The notes below the pieces were generated by a model. The model did no database searches. It worked only from the letters and a program-made list of their open reading frames with translations, and was not told the DNA's origin. Both the position numbers and the translations under genes were made by a program. A stretch of 40,533 nucleotides of DNA from Alphaproteobacteria bacterium (GTDB lineage: Bacteria; Pseudomonadota; Alphaproteobacteria; Micavibrionales; Micavibrionaceae): contig JAGRHC010000030.1 of the NCBI GenBank assembly GCA_020445145.1, forward strand, positions 1 to 40,533, given 5' to 3'. This document shows, in pieces, positions 16,119-24,140 of this stretch; the first letter of the stretch is position 1, and every line of letters begins with the position of its first letter.

Positions 16119-16761
16119 AGCCGAAAATTGTGGTGTTGCGATCAAGGTCAGGCGATGTTTTGTAATCGATTACGCGCCAGTCTTTGAAAACTTCGGCATG
16201 GAGGGGTTTGTTGTATATCACGATTGCACGCCGGCATGTTTTTTCGAGGTTTTCGCGAACTTTGTCGATGACAACGAGATCGGCGGGGTTGTACATGTAG
16301 ATGATGCTGTCGGGCGCGAAGTCATCGAATTTGGTCATGTCTGCTTCAACTAGGGAAACCCCTGTTTGTTTCAGGTTTTTGAGGTTTTGCTCGGCGGTTT
16401 TCAGGAAGACGGGGTAGTAGTCGATGCCTGTGATGTGGCTAAAGAGGCCCGTTTTGGCGGCCAAACAGAGGACTTTTCCTTTGCCGCAGCCCATATCGAA
16501 GAAGGAGGCTTGGGGCATTAGTCCTGCGATTTTTTGAAAAGCCTGCAGGACCTCGCTGGTCAGGCTGGCGCGGTAGCGGACGCCATGGTCAAACATGGGG
16601 GGGTGGGATGTGAAGTCGCCTTTTTCCAGCCACATCGACGTTTCAATGCCGTTTTTTAGGTCGAAGGCGATGTTTTCAGAGACGTATTCGTATAGTTTTC
16701 TGATGCCGCCTTGTTGGAACAGGAAGCCAATATGTTCTATTTCGCGTTTTAGTGCGCTCAT
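16108..16761 (-). CDS. Class I SAM-dependent methyltransferase, substrate unknown
   Basis: The 217-residue cytosolic protein has a Rossmann-type methyltransferase core: motif I FFDMGCGKGKVLCLAA (87-102), ITGIDYYPVFLKTAEQNL (acidic motif II), VEADMTKFDDF, then SIIYMYNPADLVVIDKV. No DPPY-type catalytic motif is present, so a nucleic-acid amino-methyltransferase is unlikely; small-molecule or protein methylation is possible. The N-terminal 60 residues (MSALKREIEHIGFLFQQGG...) resemble a lid or recruitment region. The ATG at 16761 is chosen over an upstream TTG because AAAGGTG sits 5 bases before it. Its start overlaps the stop of the upstream regulator gene in ATGA, so the two are translationally coupled and probably work together. 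Confidence 0.82.
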   Translation of the reverse strand: MSALKREIEHIGFLFQQGGIRKLYEYVSENIAFDLKNGIETSMWLEKGDFTSHPPMFDHGVRYRASLTSEVLQAFQKIAGLMPQASFFDMGCGKGKVLCLAAKTGLFSHITGIDYYPVFLKTAEQNLKNLKQTGVSLVEADMTKFDDFAPDSIIYMYNPADLVVIDKVRENLEKTCRRAIVIYNKPLHAEVFKDWRVIDYKTSPDLDRNTTIFGFNV

Positions 16762-17405
16762 GATAACACCTTTGCGTTGGGCCAAATGAGGTTGAAGAAG
16801 TAACGCATGCCATCGGCGATGCTTTTATCGTCGTGTATTGTGATTTCTACATCGTCCGGGGCAAATTTTATGACGGCCATTTTGTTGCCATAGACGTAAA
16901 ATGACTGATCAGAGAAGTCTTTTTCGGGGACGCCACGGTAATCGCCTATTTCGGACGCAATGAAAAAGTTGTCTGTTTCACGGATTAAAATTTTAAAATT
17001 GAAGTTGGCGAGTTTTGACATACGGGCGGCGTGGGCATCGTAGAGGTTTTGCCCCATCCATTTTATCCAGTGTCTTTCATCGACGTTGGCGACGCATATT
17101 TCGCCGCCTGTAATTTTGACGGTGTTGTACACATCGTCCATGAAAAGGCGGAAGCCGTCGCTTTCGCGAAGAATTCTGATTTTTTCTTCGGGGACGACAA
17201 CGCCGGATTTTCCGTGGAACTGTGCGCCGCGGTTTTCGAAGAAAAGGCGCAGGGTTTCTTTGGTTTTTGTACCGATTCCAGCGTTTTCGCGCTCAAATTT
17301 GTAGTAGTTCTGTTTTGATATTTCGAGGAAGCCTACGACTTCTTCGACGGGGATATTGCCCAACAAACAGCGTGCGGCTCCGGCTTGAAATCCAGTAATC
17401 GCCAT
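16758..17405 (-). CDS. XRE-type HTH regulator with a TrmB/PLD-like C-terminal domain
   Basis: The 215-residue protein starts with a degenerate but recognisable XRE helix-turn-helix (about 3-70). ITGFQAGAARCLLG, EISKQNYYKFERE and TLRLFFENRGAQF match the layout of short alphaproteobacterial XRE proteins that end in AALEAAGVEF-type sequence. The C-terminal part (about 75-212), with ITGGEICVANVDERHW, FNFKILIRETDNF, YVYGNKMAVIKF and KSIADGMRYFFNLIWPN, resembles the phospholipase-D-like effector domain of TrmB-type regulators. The HKD catalytic motif is lacking, so a sensing role is likelier than catalysis (inference). AAGGA lies 7 bases before the ATG. It heads a two-gene operon with a methyltransferase behind an operator-rich promoter, so autoregulation is likely. 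Confidence 0.7.
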   Translation of the reverse strand: MAITGFQAGAARCLLGNIPVEEVVGFLEISKQNYYKFERENAGIGTKTKETLRLFFENRGAQFHGKSGVVVPEEKIRILRESDGFRLFMDDVYNTVKITGGEICVANVDERHWIKWMGQNLYDAHAARMSKLANFNFKILIRETDNFFIASEIGDYRGVPEKDFSDQSFYVYGNKMAVIKFAPDDVEITIHDDKSIADGMRYFFNLIWPNAKVLS

Positions 17406-17500
17406 TATTTAATCCTTTTTATACTTTTTTGTTGCACTATGCGTGCTCTCAAAAAACTTTCTTACGCAGAATGAAGAAAAGAGTTGACAGAAACTTGTCA

Positions 17501-17566
17501 TAAGATTAAAAGGTATCCCAATAAGGTTACTGGATAATCTTGTGGATTAATATATAATCTTATTGG
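17501..17566. promoter_or_regulatory. Cluster of AAGATTA-type operator repeats
   Basis: A near-perfect 12-base inverted repeat has arms CCAATAAGGTTA (17518-17529) and TAATCTTATTGG (17555-17566), with one mismatch. A related half-site ATAATCTTGTGG lies inside it (17534-17545), and TAAGATTA lies outside (17501-17508). One arm fills the spacer between the -35 and -10 boxes of the minus-strand promoter and the others lie downstream of it. This is the geometry of a repressor operator, plausibly for the HTH protein encoded next to it (inference). Confidence 0.55.
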
Positions 17567-17576
17567 ATGAAGTCAA
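17549..17576 (-). promoter_or_regulatory. Sigma-70-type promoter of the HTH-methyltransferase operon
   Basis: On the minus strand TTGACT (17576-17571) is followed after 16 bases by TATATT (17554-17549), each five of six to consensus. Transcription would begin near 17542, giving a leader of about 137 bases before the HTH start codon. Confidence 0.6.
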
Positions 17577-17667
17577 CCCCCCTTATGCAAGGTTGGGGTG
17601 AATTTTGAAAATAAAGAAAACTTTGAGCGGGTTCATTTCCCCCACACACACATGAATGCCGCTATCT

Positions 17668-17715
17668 CGCTCCGTCTGTTCTTCCTCCCCCACACACATT
17701 GAACAGACTGGAGCG
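17668..17715 (-). terminator. Long hairpin just after gor, possible terminator or mRNA 3' stabiliser
   Basis: Arms CGCTCCGTCTGTTC and GAACAGACTGGAGCG pair fully except for one bulged base around a 19-base loop containing CCCCCACACACA. The hairpin begins about 11 bases after the gor stop codon on the minus strand. No T run follows on that strand, so it is not a classical intrinsic terminator; it may protect the gor mRNA 3' end or slow polymerase. Confidence 0.5.
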
Positions 17716-17725
17716 GGGTATTCTT

Positions 17726-19087
17726 TTAAGCTGATTTGGTGCGCATGGTGACGAATTCTTCGGCGGCTGTCGGGTGGATGCCGATCGTGTTGTCGAAGTC
17801 GGTTTTTGTGGCACCTGCGATGAGGGCGGTTGAGAAGCCTTGAACGATTTCGCCTGCTTCTGTGCCGACCATATGGAGCCCCAAGACTTTATCCGTATCA
17901 CGGTGGACGATCAGTTTCATGAATGTCCGTTCGTCGCGTCCGGCCAGTGTCATTTGCATGGCACGGAAGTTGCTGGTGTAGATGTCTACTGCATCTCCAT
18001 ATTGGGCGCGTGCGTGCGCCTCAGTCAAGCCAACTTGCGCGACGTTCGGGTCTGAAAAAACGGCGCTTGGGACGTTGTCGTAGGAAATGTAGCGCTTTTT
18101 CTGACCGTAGAGCCGATCGACCAGAGCGTGCCCTTCTGCGAGTGCGACGGGCGTCAGGGCGATGCGGTCGGTGACATCGCCGACGGCATATATGGATTCG
18201 ATGTTCGTCTGGTCGTCGCGGTCTACTTCGATGGCGCCGTTTTTATTTATTTTTATGCCAAGGTTTTCGAGGCCGATATCAGCGCTGTTTGGCTTTCTTC
18301 CGGTCGCAAAAAGGGCTTGTTGGGTGTGAATGGATTTGCCGCCGGATAGTTTTACATTCAGGCCGTGTTCCGCTTTTTCAATTTGTTCAATATTGGTTTT
18401 GGGGTGGAAATGAATGCCTTTTTTGCTCATTTCGTTGTGGAGGAAGGGTCTGACATCTTCGTCGAAGCCTTCGTTGAGGATTTCGTCGCGGCGGTATATG
18501 ACGTGGACGTCCGAGCCAAGCTGGCGGAAGATGCCCGCAAATTCGAGGGCGATATAGCCTGCGCCATTGATGACGATGATTTCCGGTCTTTGGGGGAGGT
18601 AAAAGACGTCGTCTGATGTGATGCCGTATTCTTTTGCACCCGGTATATCCGGGATAAAGGGTTTTCCGCCCGTTGCGATCAGGATTTTTTCTGTCGTGAT
18701 TGTCTGGTCGTTTATTTCAATGGTGTGCGGGTCGGTGATGTACGCTTTGCCCCAATGTATCTGTACGCCTGATTTTTTCAGGAGATCCTGATAGATACCG
18801 TTGAGGCGCTCTATTTCACGGTTTTTGTTGGCAATGAATATTGACCAGTCATGCGTACGCTCGCCAACATTCCAGCCGTATCCGGCGGCGTCTTCCATGT
18901 GGGCTGCATACCGCCCGGCGTAGGTCATCAGTTTTTTGGGGACGCAGCCGACATTCACGCATGTACCGCCATAGAATTGTTTTTCGGCGATTGCGACTCG
19001 TGCGCCATGTCCAGCCGCTATTCTGGCTGCGCGAACGCCCCCTGATCCGGCTCCGATAACAAAGAGGTCTAGGTCGTACGTGGTCAT
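17726..19087 (-). CDS. gor: Glutathione-disulfide reductase
   Basis: This flavoenzyme reduces oxidised glutathione with NADPH in the cytosol. The 453-residue protein has the FAD-binding N-terminus DLFVIGAGSGGVRAARIAA and the redox-active disulfide GGTCVNVGCVPKK (Cys43, Cys48). The NADPH domain reads INGAGYIALEFAGIF followed by VIYRRDEIL, where paired Arg after the strand favour NADPH over NADH. ATGRKPNS, YAVGDVTDRIALTPVAL (second FAD contact) and the dimer-partner active-site His in GIHPTAAEEFV complete the set. Length and motif order are those of Gor rather than dihydrolipoamide or mercuric reductase. The gene is divergent from the glutamate dehydrogenase gene. A hairpin with a CA-rich loop follows its stop codon. 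Confidence 0.95.
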   Translation of the reverse strand: MTTYDLDLFVIGAGSGGVRAARIAAGHGARVAIAEKQFYGGTCVNVGCVPKKLMTYAGRYAAHMEDAAGYGWNVGERTHDWSIFIANKNREIERLNGIYQDLLKKSGVQIHWGKAYITDPHTIEINDQTITTEKILIATGGKPFIPDIPGAKEYGITSDDVFYLPQRPEIIVINGAGYIALEFAGIFRQLGSDVHVIYRRDEILNEGFDEDVRPFLHNEMSKKGIHFHPKTNIEQIEKAEHGLNVKLSGGKSIHTQQALFATGRKPNSADIGLENLGIKINKNGAIEVDRDDQTNIESIYAVGDVTDRIALTPVALAEGHALVDRLYGQKKRYISYDNVPSAVFSDPNVAQVGLTEAHARAQYGDAVDIYTSNFRAMQMTLAGRDERTFMKLIVHRDTDKVLGLHMVGTEAGEIVQGFSTALIAGATKTDFDNTIGIHPTAAEEFVTMRTKSA

Positions 19088-19186
19088 GGCTGGTTCCTTT
19101 TTTGGATATGATATTCAAGATGGTGCTTTGTGCAAAGTCTTTGTGCGATGCACAGCAAAATTCAGCTAATATTTCCTGAAAGACTC

Positions 19187-19215
19187 TAGACCCTGAAAAT
19201 ATTTCAAACTAGAAT
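19187..19215 (+). promoter_or_regulatory. Candidate promoter of the glutamate dehydrogenase gene
   Basis: TAGACC and TAGAAT are separated by 17 bases. The -10 box matches five of six and the -35 box four of six positions of the sigma-70 consensus. The start site would be near 19222, about 35 bases before the ATG. Confidence 0.4.
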
Positions 19216-19256
19216 GCGCGCGTTACATAAAACAACAAATAGCGGTGCTTTTTCCT

Positions 19257-22200
19257 ATGTCCAGAACTCAAAAAGAAATTGATGATCTCCTTAACGTGGC
19301 TCATAAGGCTTTGCCGCCGAAGTGTCCGGCCGGGATGAAGCGGATGCTTGATGTTTTGTGCAAGAAGATTTCAGAGGATGATCTCGAGTTTTTTGACTCT
19401 AACGTTTTATCCGATATGGCCCAGTCTCATTGGGAGATGGCACGAATTCGTGAGCAGGGTAAGCCGAAGCTGCGGATTTACTGTCCGAATATTGAGGATG
19501 GGATATGTCGTAAAACGGTTATTGATATCGTTAGCGACGATATGGCTTTTCTTGTTGATTCTGTTGCGGCAGAAATTAACAACAGGAATCTTCTGATCGG
19601 GATTTTGATCCATCCGGTTATTTATTCACATTATGACAAAAAAAGTGCTTTGGGTGATATTTCTGATACTCAGAAAGAGAATCATCTGCGCCAATCCCAT
19701 ATTCATATCCAGATTAACGAGACTTTGTCTGTTCAAGCGATGGAAGAGCTAGAGGCCGGTCTTTATACGGTTTTGGAAGATGTGTTTATTGCAAATTCTC
19801 AATGGACCCAGATGTTGTCCAAACTTAAGGGGGCTTCGGAGGATCTGGCACAGGCTCATACGGGGCAATCTGCGGCGGAAGTCCATGAGTTTTGCGCGTT
19901 TTTGGATTATCTGCATGATAATAATTTTACCTTGCTGGGGTATCGTGAGTATCAATTTGTTGAGGGTAAAAGCGGACTTGAAAGTCGTACTGTTAAAGGA
20001 TCTAGTCTTGGGTTGCTCAAGGACGACGTTATGCCTGCCTATATCAGCGAGAGCGAGGAAGGTTTGCCTCGTAATCTGCAAGAGCTTCGCCGTCAGTTGC
20101 CTCCGGTTTCTATTTCCAAGACGAACAGGCTTTCGACCGTTCACCGCCGGGTGCCAATGGATTGTATTGCCGTTAAAGTTTATGACGAACACGGGCATGT
20201 GGTTGGCGAACGGCTCTTTATCGGGCTTTTCACGTCTGTGACCTATTCGCGCAGTGTTAGTGATGTTCCGTATTTGCGTAATAAGGTTGAAGAGGTTATG
20301 GGGATGTCCGGATTTATTCCCGGCAGTCATAATCGTAAGGCGTTGCGCCATATTCTTGAGAAATATCCGCGTGATGAGCTGTTTCAGATTGATTCTGCCG
20401 AGCTCTTGAAGATTTGTAAGAATATTATCCGGTTGCAGGAGCGTCAGCGTATTGCTCTGTTTATGCGGAAAGATCCGTTTGGGCGTTATATTTCCTGTCT
20501 TGTGTATGTGCCGCGGGATCGTTTCGGGACGAAGCTGCGTAAGCAGATGGAAGCGATTTTGGAGCGCGAGACGAACGGGAAGTGCACGAATTTTTATACG
20601 ACGCTGGACGATTCTGTTTTTGCACGTGTGATGTTCATCATCAATATCAGCCAGAAAAACCCACCGCGAATCAAGGCTTCGGAGATTGAGGAGTTGCTCC
20701 GTGAATGCGGCCAGACATGGGGCGAGCGTTTGTCTCAGGCATTGGCCGAGGCGTATAACGGGGATGATAAGGTTACGACACTTACGCTCAAATATAGCGA
20801 TGCGTTTCCTGTGGCCTACACCACGAATTATCGGGCGCGGCAGGCTGTTTTTGATATCGAGAAGGTTGAGACGGTTATAGAGACAGGGCGGATTGTTCTT
20901 GATCTTTACAGGCCGAACGATGTTGTGGATACGAAGCTACGGCTTAAGGTTTACCACAAAGGGTCTCCGATTACGTTGTCGGACGTTCTTCCTATCTTGG
21001 AGAATATGGGGCTTTGGGCGATTGCGGAATTGCCGTTTGAGATCAAGCCGAAGGATGAAGCTGAGTCTGTCTGGATTCATGACTTTTTGCTGGAGACTGC
21101 CGAGATTAAAGATCCGGTTGCGGTGCCTGAAGTTAAACTGGCCTTTGAGAAGGCGTTTAGCAAAATCTGGTATAACGAAGTTGAGAATGACAGTTTGAAT
21201 CGTCTGGTGCTGAGCGCGGGGACGAACTGGCATGAGATTACAATTTTGCGGGCGTATGTGCGTTATATCAAGCAGGTCCGTTCGCCGTTCAGTCAGAATT
21301 ATATCGAGCGCGCTTTGACGGACAATCCGAAGATCAGCCGTTTGATCGTGGATTTGTTTAAGGCTTATCACGATCCAGACCTTGGCGCTGATTCTGCAAA
21401 GAAAGTTGAGAAGTGCAGTGCAGATATCGATAAGATGCTCGAGGCTGTGACGTCGATTGATTTTGACAGGATTTTGCGGTTGATGGTTTCGCTTGTTCAG
21501 GCGACGCTTCGGACCAACTATTTCTTGCGTCTGGATGATGGGAGCGCGAAGCCTTATCTGTCTATGAAATTTGACAGCAAGAAGATTTCCGAGATGCCTG
21601 ATCCCAAGCCTTTCCGGGAGATTTTTGTTTATTCTCCGCGGGTTGAGGCTGTGCATTTGCGGGGCGATATGATTGCCCGTGGTGGTTTGCGCTGGTCGGA
21701 TCGTCATGAAGACTTCCGCACTGAAGTTCTGGGGCTGATGAAGGCTCAGATGGTCAAGAATGCAGTGATCGTGCCGATGGGGTCCAAAGGTGGATTTGTG
21801 GTTAAAACGCCGATTGCGGACCGGGCTGCTTTCCGGGAAGAGGGGATTGCCTGCTATAAGACCTTTATTCGCGGTTTGCTGGATATTACTGACAACAGGT
21901 CGGGGACGAAGGTTATTCCGCCCAAGGGCGTTGTGCGCCGGGACGGGGATGACCCGTATCTGGTTGTGGCGGCGGATAAGGGGACGGCGACGTTCTCGGA
22001 TATTGCGAACGGGCTTTCTGCGGAGTATGGGTTCTGGCTTGGGGATGCCTTCGCTTCGGGCGGGTCTGCCGGGTATGACCACAAGAAAATGGGTATTACT
22101 GCGCGCGGGGCCTGGGAGTCTGTGAAGGCGCATTTCCGTCAGTTTAATCACGATACGCAAACGCAGGTTTTTGATGTGGTTGGCGTTGGTGATATGGGTG

Positions 22201-24083
22201 GGGACGTTTTCGGGAACGGGATGTTGCTCTCTGAAAAGATCCAGTTGGTCGGGGCGTTTAACCACTTGCATATTTTCTGTGATCCTAATCCTGATCCGGT
22301 TTCCAGCTTCAAGGAGCGTCAGCGTTTGTTTGATATTGTCGGCGGGTGGGATCAGTATAACGAGAAGCTTTTATCTAAAGGTGGGCGCATTTATAGCCGT
22401 AATGACAAGATGCTGACGTTGACGCCGGAGATTCAAAAGCGGTTTGATATTTCCAAGGAGAAGGTTTCTCCGAACGATCTTATGCGTGCCCTTTTGAAAT
22501 CTCGCACGGATTTGCTGTGGTTTGGCGGTATTGGGACTTATATCAAGTCCTCCCGCGAAGCGCATGTTGATGTGGGCGACAAGGCGAATGACTATATTCG
22601 TCTGAGTTCTTCGGAAGTTCGGGCGAAGGTTATTGGCGAGGGGGCTAACCTCGGGGTTACGCAGCGCGGGCGGATTGAGCTTGCGGAGCGTGGGGTGCGT
22701 GTGAATACGGACTTCCTTGATAACTCTGGCGGCGTTGATTCTTCTGACCATGAGGTCAATATCAAGATTTTGATGACCGATATTATGAGCAATGGCGCTC
22801 ATGATATGGATATCAAGGCGCGGAACAAGCTTCTTGAAAAGATGACCGACGAAGTGGCGGATCATGTTTTGCGGCATAATTACCAGCAGGCGCAGGCGAT
22901 TAGTCTGGCGGAGTTGCAGGCGCATGAAAATCTTCAGATTCATGAGGAATTTATTGAGGATATGGAGCGTGAGCAAGGGCTGGACCGGAATATTGAAGGG
23001 TTACCGGATCAGGAGACTGTGGAGCTGCGTTTGCGCATCGGGAAAGGTTTAACAAGGCCGGAGCTTTGTGTGCTGCTTTCTTATGCGAAGATTGCGTTGA
23101 CGCATGATTTGCTGGAGTCGAGCATTCCTGATAATCCGGAGATGGAGAATTGGGTTATGACCTATTTCCCTGTGCCTTTGCGGGTGAAATATAAGACGGA
23201 GATCCTGCGTCACCGGTTGAAGCGCGAGATTATTGCGACGATGATGGCGAACTCTCTGGTAAACCGTATGGGGCCGACTTTTGTGAAGTCTCGTATGAAG
23301 AAGACCGGGGCGACGGCTGATCAGATTGCGCGTGCTTATATCGTTGTTCGGGATGCGTTTAATTTGCGCAAAATCTGGGACGAGATCGAGGCGATGGACG
23401 GGCGGGTTCCTGCGGAGGTTCAGCTTAAGGCTATGCGTGAAATCGCTCACTTGTCACAGCATGCGATTACGTGGTTCCTGACAAGGTTGGGCCGTGAGGT
23501 GGATATTAAGGGCGATACAATCGGTTTCGGGCAGGGTGTTGAGGCTTTGAGCAAAAACCTTGATGAGCTTGTTACAGACGAGTTGAAGGCTTCTATTCAG
23601 CAGCGCATTGATGTCGGTTTGCGAGACGGGATGCCGGAAGATCTGGCGCGTCAGATTGCGCTGATGCCTGTTCTGTCGTCTGCTTGTGATATTATCCGGA
23701 TTTCGTTGGAGCAGAATACGGATCTGATGAACACGGCGCGTACCTATTTTGAGCTGGGCGAGCGTTTCCATCTGGATTGGCTGCGTCAGCAGGCGCGGTT
23801 CCTGCCGCATGAGGATCACTGGCAGACTGAGGCTGCGGGCGGATTGATGGAGCATCTGTTTGCTTGTCAGGCCGGGCTTACGGTCAAAATCCTGAAGGAC
23901 CTGAACGGGGCTTTGGGGAAAGTGCCGAAAGGTAAGTCTTTTGTTGATCCTTGGCTGGAGAAGCATGAGCATCAGATCAAGCAGCTTGATCCTGTGTTTG
24001 CTGACCTGCGCCGGGCCGGGACTGTTGACCTGACGATGCTGACGGTTGCGGAGCAGCGTTTGCGGCACCTGTATGGTGGCTAG
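19257..24083 (+). CDS. NAD-dependent glutamate dehydrogenase, large (GDH-180) type
   Basis: The product oxidatively deaminates glutamate to 2-oxoglutarate and ammonia with NAD, a catabolic entry into the TCA cycle. At 1,608 residues it matches the giant 180-kDa bacterial class. A long N-terminal regulatory half includes ACT-like stretches (IYCPNIEDGICRKTVIDIV). The catalytic core starts near residue 798 (HLRGDMIARGGLRWSDRHED, then VIVPMGSKGGFVVK with the catalytic Lys region). The nucleotide-binding fold near 970 has VVGVGDMGGDVFGNGML, and a long helical C-terminus follows. A GTG four codons upstream (19245) is an alternative start; neither has a good ribosome-binding site. The gene is monocistronic, ending at a strong terminator. 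Confidence 0.96.
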   Translation: MSRTQKEIDDLLNVAHKALPPKCPAGMKRMLDVLCKKISEDDLEFFDSNVLSDMAQSHWEMARIREQGKPKLRIYCPNIEDGICRKTVIDIVSDDMAFLVDSVAAEINNRNLLIGILIHPVIYSHYDKKSALGDISDTQKENHLRQSHIHIQINETLSVQAMEELEAGLYTVLEDVFIANSQWTQMLSKLKGASEDLAQAHTGQSAAEVHEFCAFLDYLHDNNFTLLGYREYQFVEGKSGLESRTVKGSSLGLLKDDVMPAYISESEEGLPRNLQELRRQLPPVSISKTNRLSTVHRRVPMDCIAVKVYDEHGHVVGERLFIGLFTSVTYSRSVSDVPYLRNKVEEVMGMSGFIPGSHNRKALRHILEKYPRDELFQIDSAELLKICKNIIRLQERQRIALFMRKDPFGRYISCLVYVPRDRFGTKLRKQMEAILERETNGKCTNFYTTLDDSVFARVMFIINISQKNPPRIKASEIEELLRECGQTWGERLSQALAEAYNGDDKVTTLTLKYSDAFPVAYTTNYRARQAVFDIEKVETVIETGRIVLDLYRPNDVVDTKLRLKVYHKGSPITLSDVLPILENMGLWAIAELPFEIKPKDEAESVWIHDFLLETAEIKDPVAVPEVKLAFEKAFSKIWYNEVENDSLNRLVLSAGTNWHEITILRAYVRYIKQVRSPFSQNYIERALTDNPKISRLIVDLFKAYHDPDLGADSAKKVEKCSADIDKMLEAVTSIDFDRILRLMVSLVQATLRTNYFLRLDDGSAKPYLSMKFDSKKISEMPDPKPFREIFVYSPRVEAVHLRGDMIARGGLRWSDRHEDFRTEVLGLMKAQMVKNAVIVPMGSKGGFVVKTPIADRAAFREEGIACYKTFIRGLLDITDNRSGTKVIPPKGVVRRDGDDPYLVVAADKGTATFSDIANGLSAEYGFWLGDAFASGGSAGYDHKKMGITARGAWESVKAHFRQFNHDTQTQVFDVVGVGDMGGDVFGNGMLLSEKIQLVGAFNHLHIFCDPNPDPVSSFKERQRLFDIVGGWDQYNEKLLSKGGRIYSRNDKMLTLTPEIQKRFDISKEKVSPNDLMRALLKSRTDLLWFGGIGTYIKSSREAHVDVGDKANDYIRLSSSEVRAKVIGEGANLGVTQRGRIELAERGVRVNTDFLDNSGGVDSSDHEVNIKILMTDIMSNGAHDMDIKARNKLLEKMTDEVADHVLRHNYQQAQAISLAELQAHENLQIHEEFIEDMEREQGLDRNIEGLPDQETVELRLRIGKGLTRPELCVLLSYAKIALTHDLLESSIPDNPEMENWVMTYFPVPLRVKYKTEILRHRLKREIIATMMANSLVNRMGPTFVKSRMKKTGATADQIARAYIVVRDAFNLRKIWDEIEAMDGRVPAEVQLKAMREIAHLSQHAITWFLTRLGREVDIKGDTIGFGQGVEALSKNLDELVTDELKASIQQRIDVGLRDGMPEDLARQIALMPVLSSACDIIRISLEQNTDLMNTARTYFELGERFHLDWLRQQARFLPHEDHWQTEAAGGLMEHLFACQAGLTVKILKDLNGALGKVPKGKSFVDPWLEKHEHQIKQLDPVFADLRRAGTVDLTMLTVAEQRLRHLYGG

Positions 24084-24103
24084 TTCCTGTTTTTAAATTT
24101 GAA

Positions 24104-24136
24104 GCCCGCCACGGTTGATGCCTTGGCGGGTTTTTT
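24104..24136 (+). terminator. Intrinsic terminator after glutamate dehydrogenase
   Basis: CCCGCCA (24105-24111) and TGGCGGG (24124-24130) pair around a 12-base loop and are followed by six T. It lies between convergent genes and ends four bases before the ubiA stop codon. Confidence 0.9.
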
Positions 24137-24140
24137 GTTT

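Larger units (their letters stand above)
17406..17725. other. AT-rich regulatory intergenic stretch
   Basis: These 320 bases separate gor from the HTH-methyltransferase operon; both are on the minus strand. Going upstream from the HTH start there is a leader of about 137 bases, a cluster of AAGATTA-type repeats, and the promoter. Towards gor there is a hairpin with a CA-rich loop and two copies of CCCCCACACACA (17639-17650 and 17687-17698). No gene is credible. The tract at 17406-17570 is much more AT-rich than the neighbouring genes. Confidence 0.6.

Noticed and set aside
17639..17700. CRISPR-like interpretation of the repeated CCCCCACACACA tract
   Set aside because: There are only two 12-base copies, with one in a hairpin loop; there is no regular repeat-spacer pattern and no cas gene.
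20937..22271. Long open frame (444 codons) on the minus strand inside the glutamate dehydrogenase gene
   Set aside because: It is an Arg/Pro/His/Asn-rich shadow frame of a well-supported gene, with no domain or ribosome-binding site.
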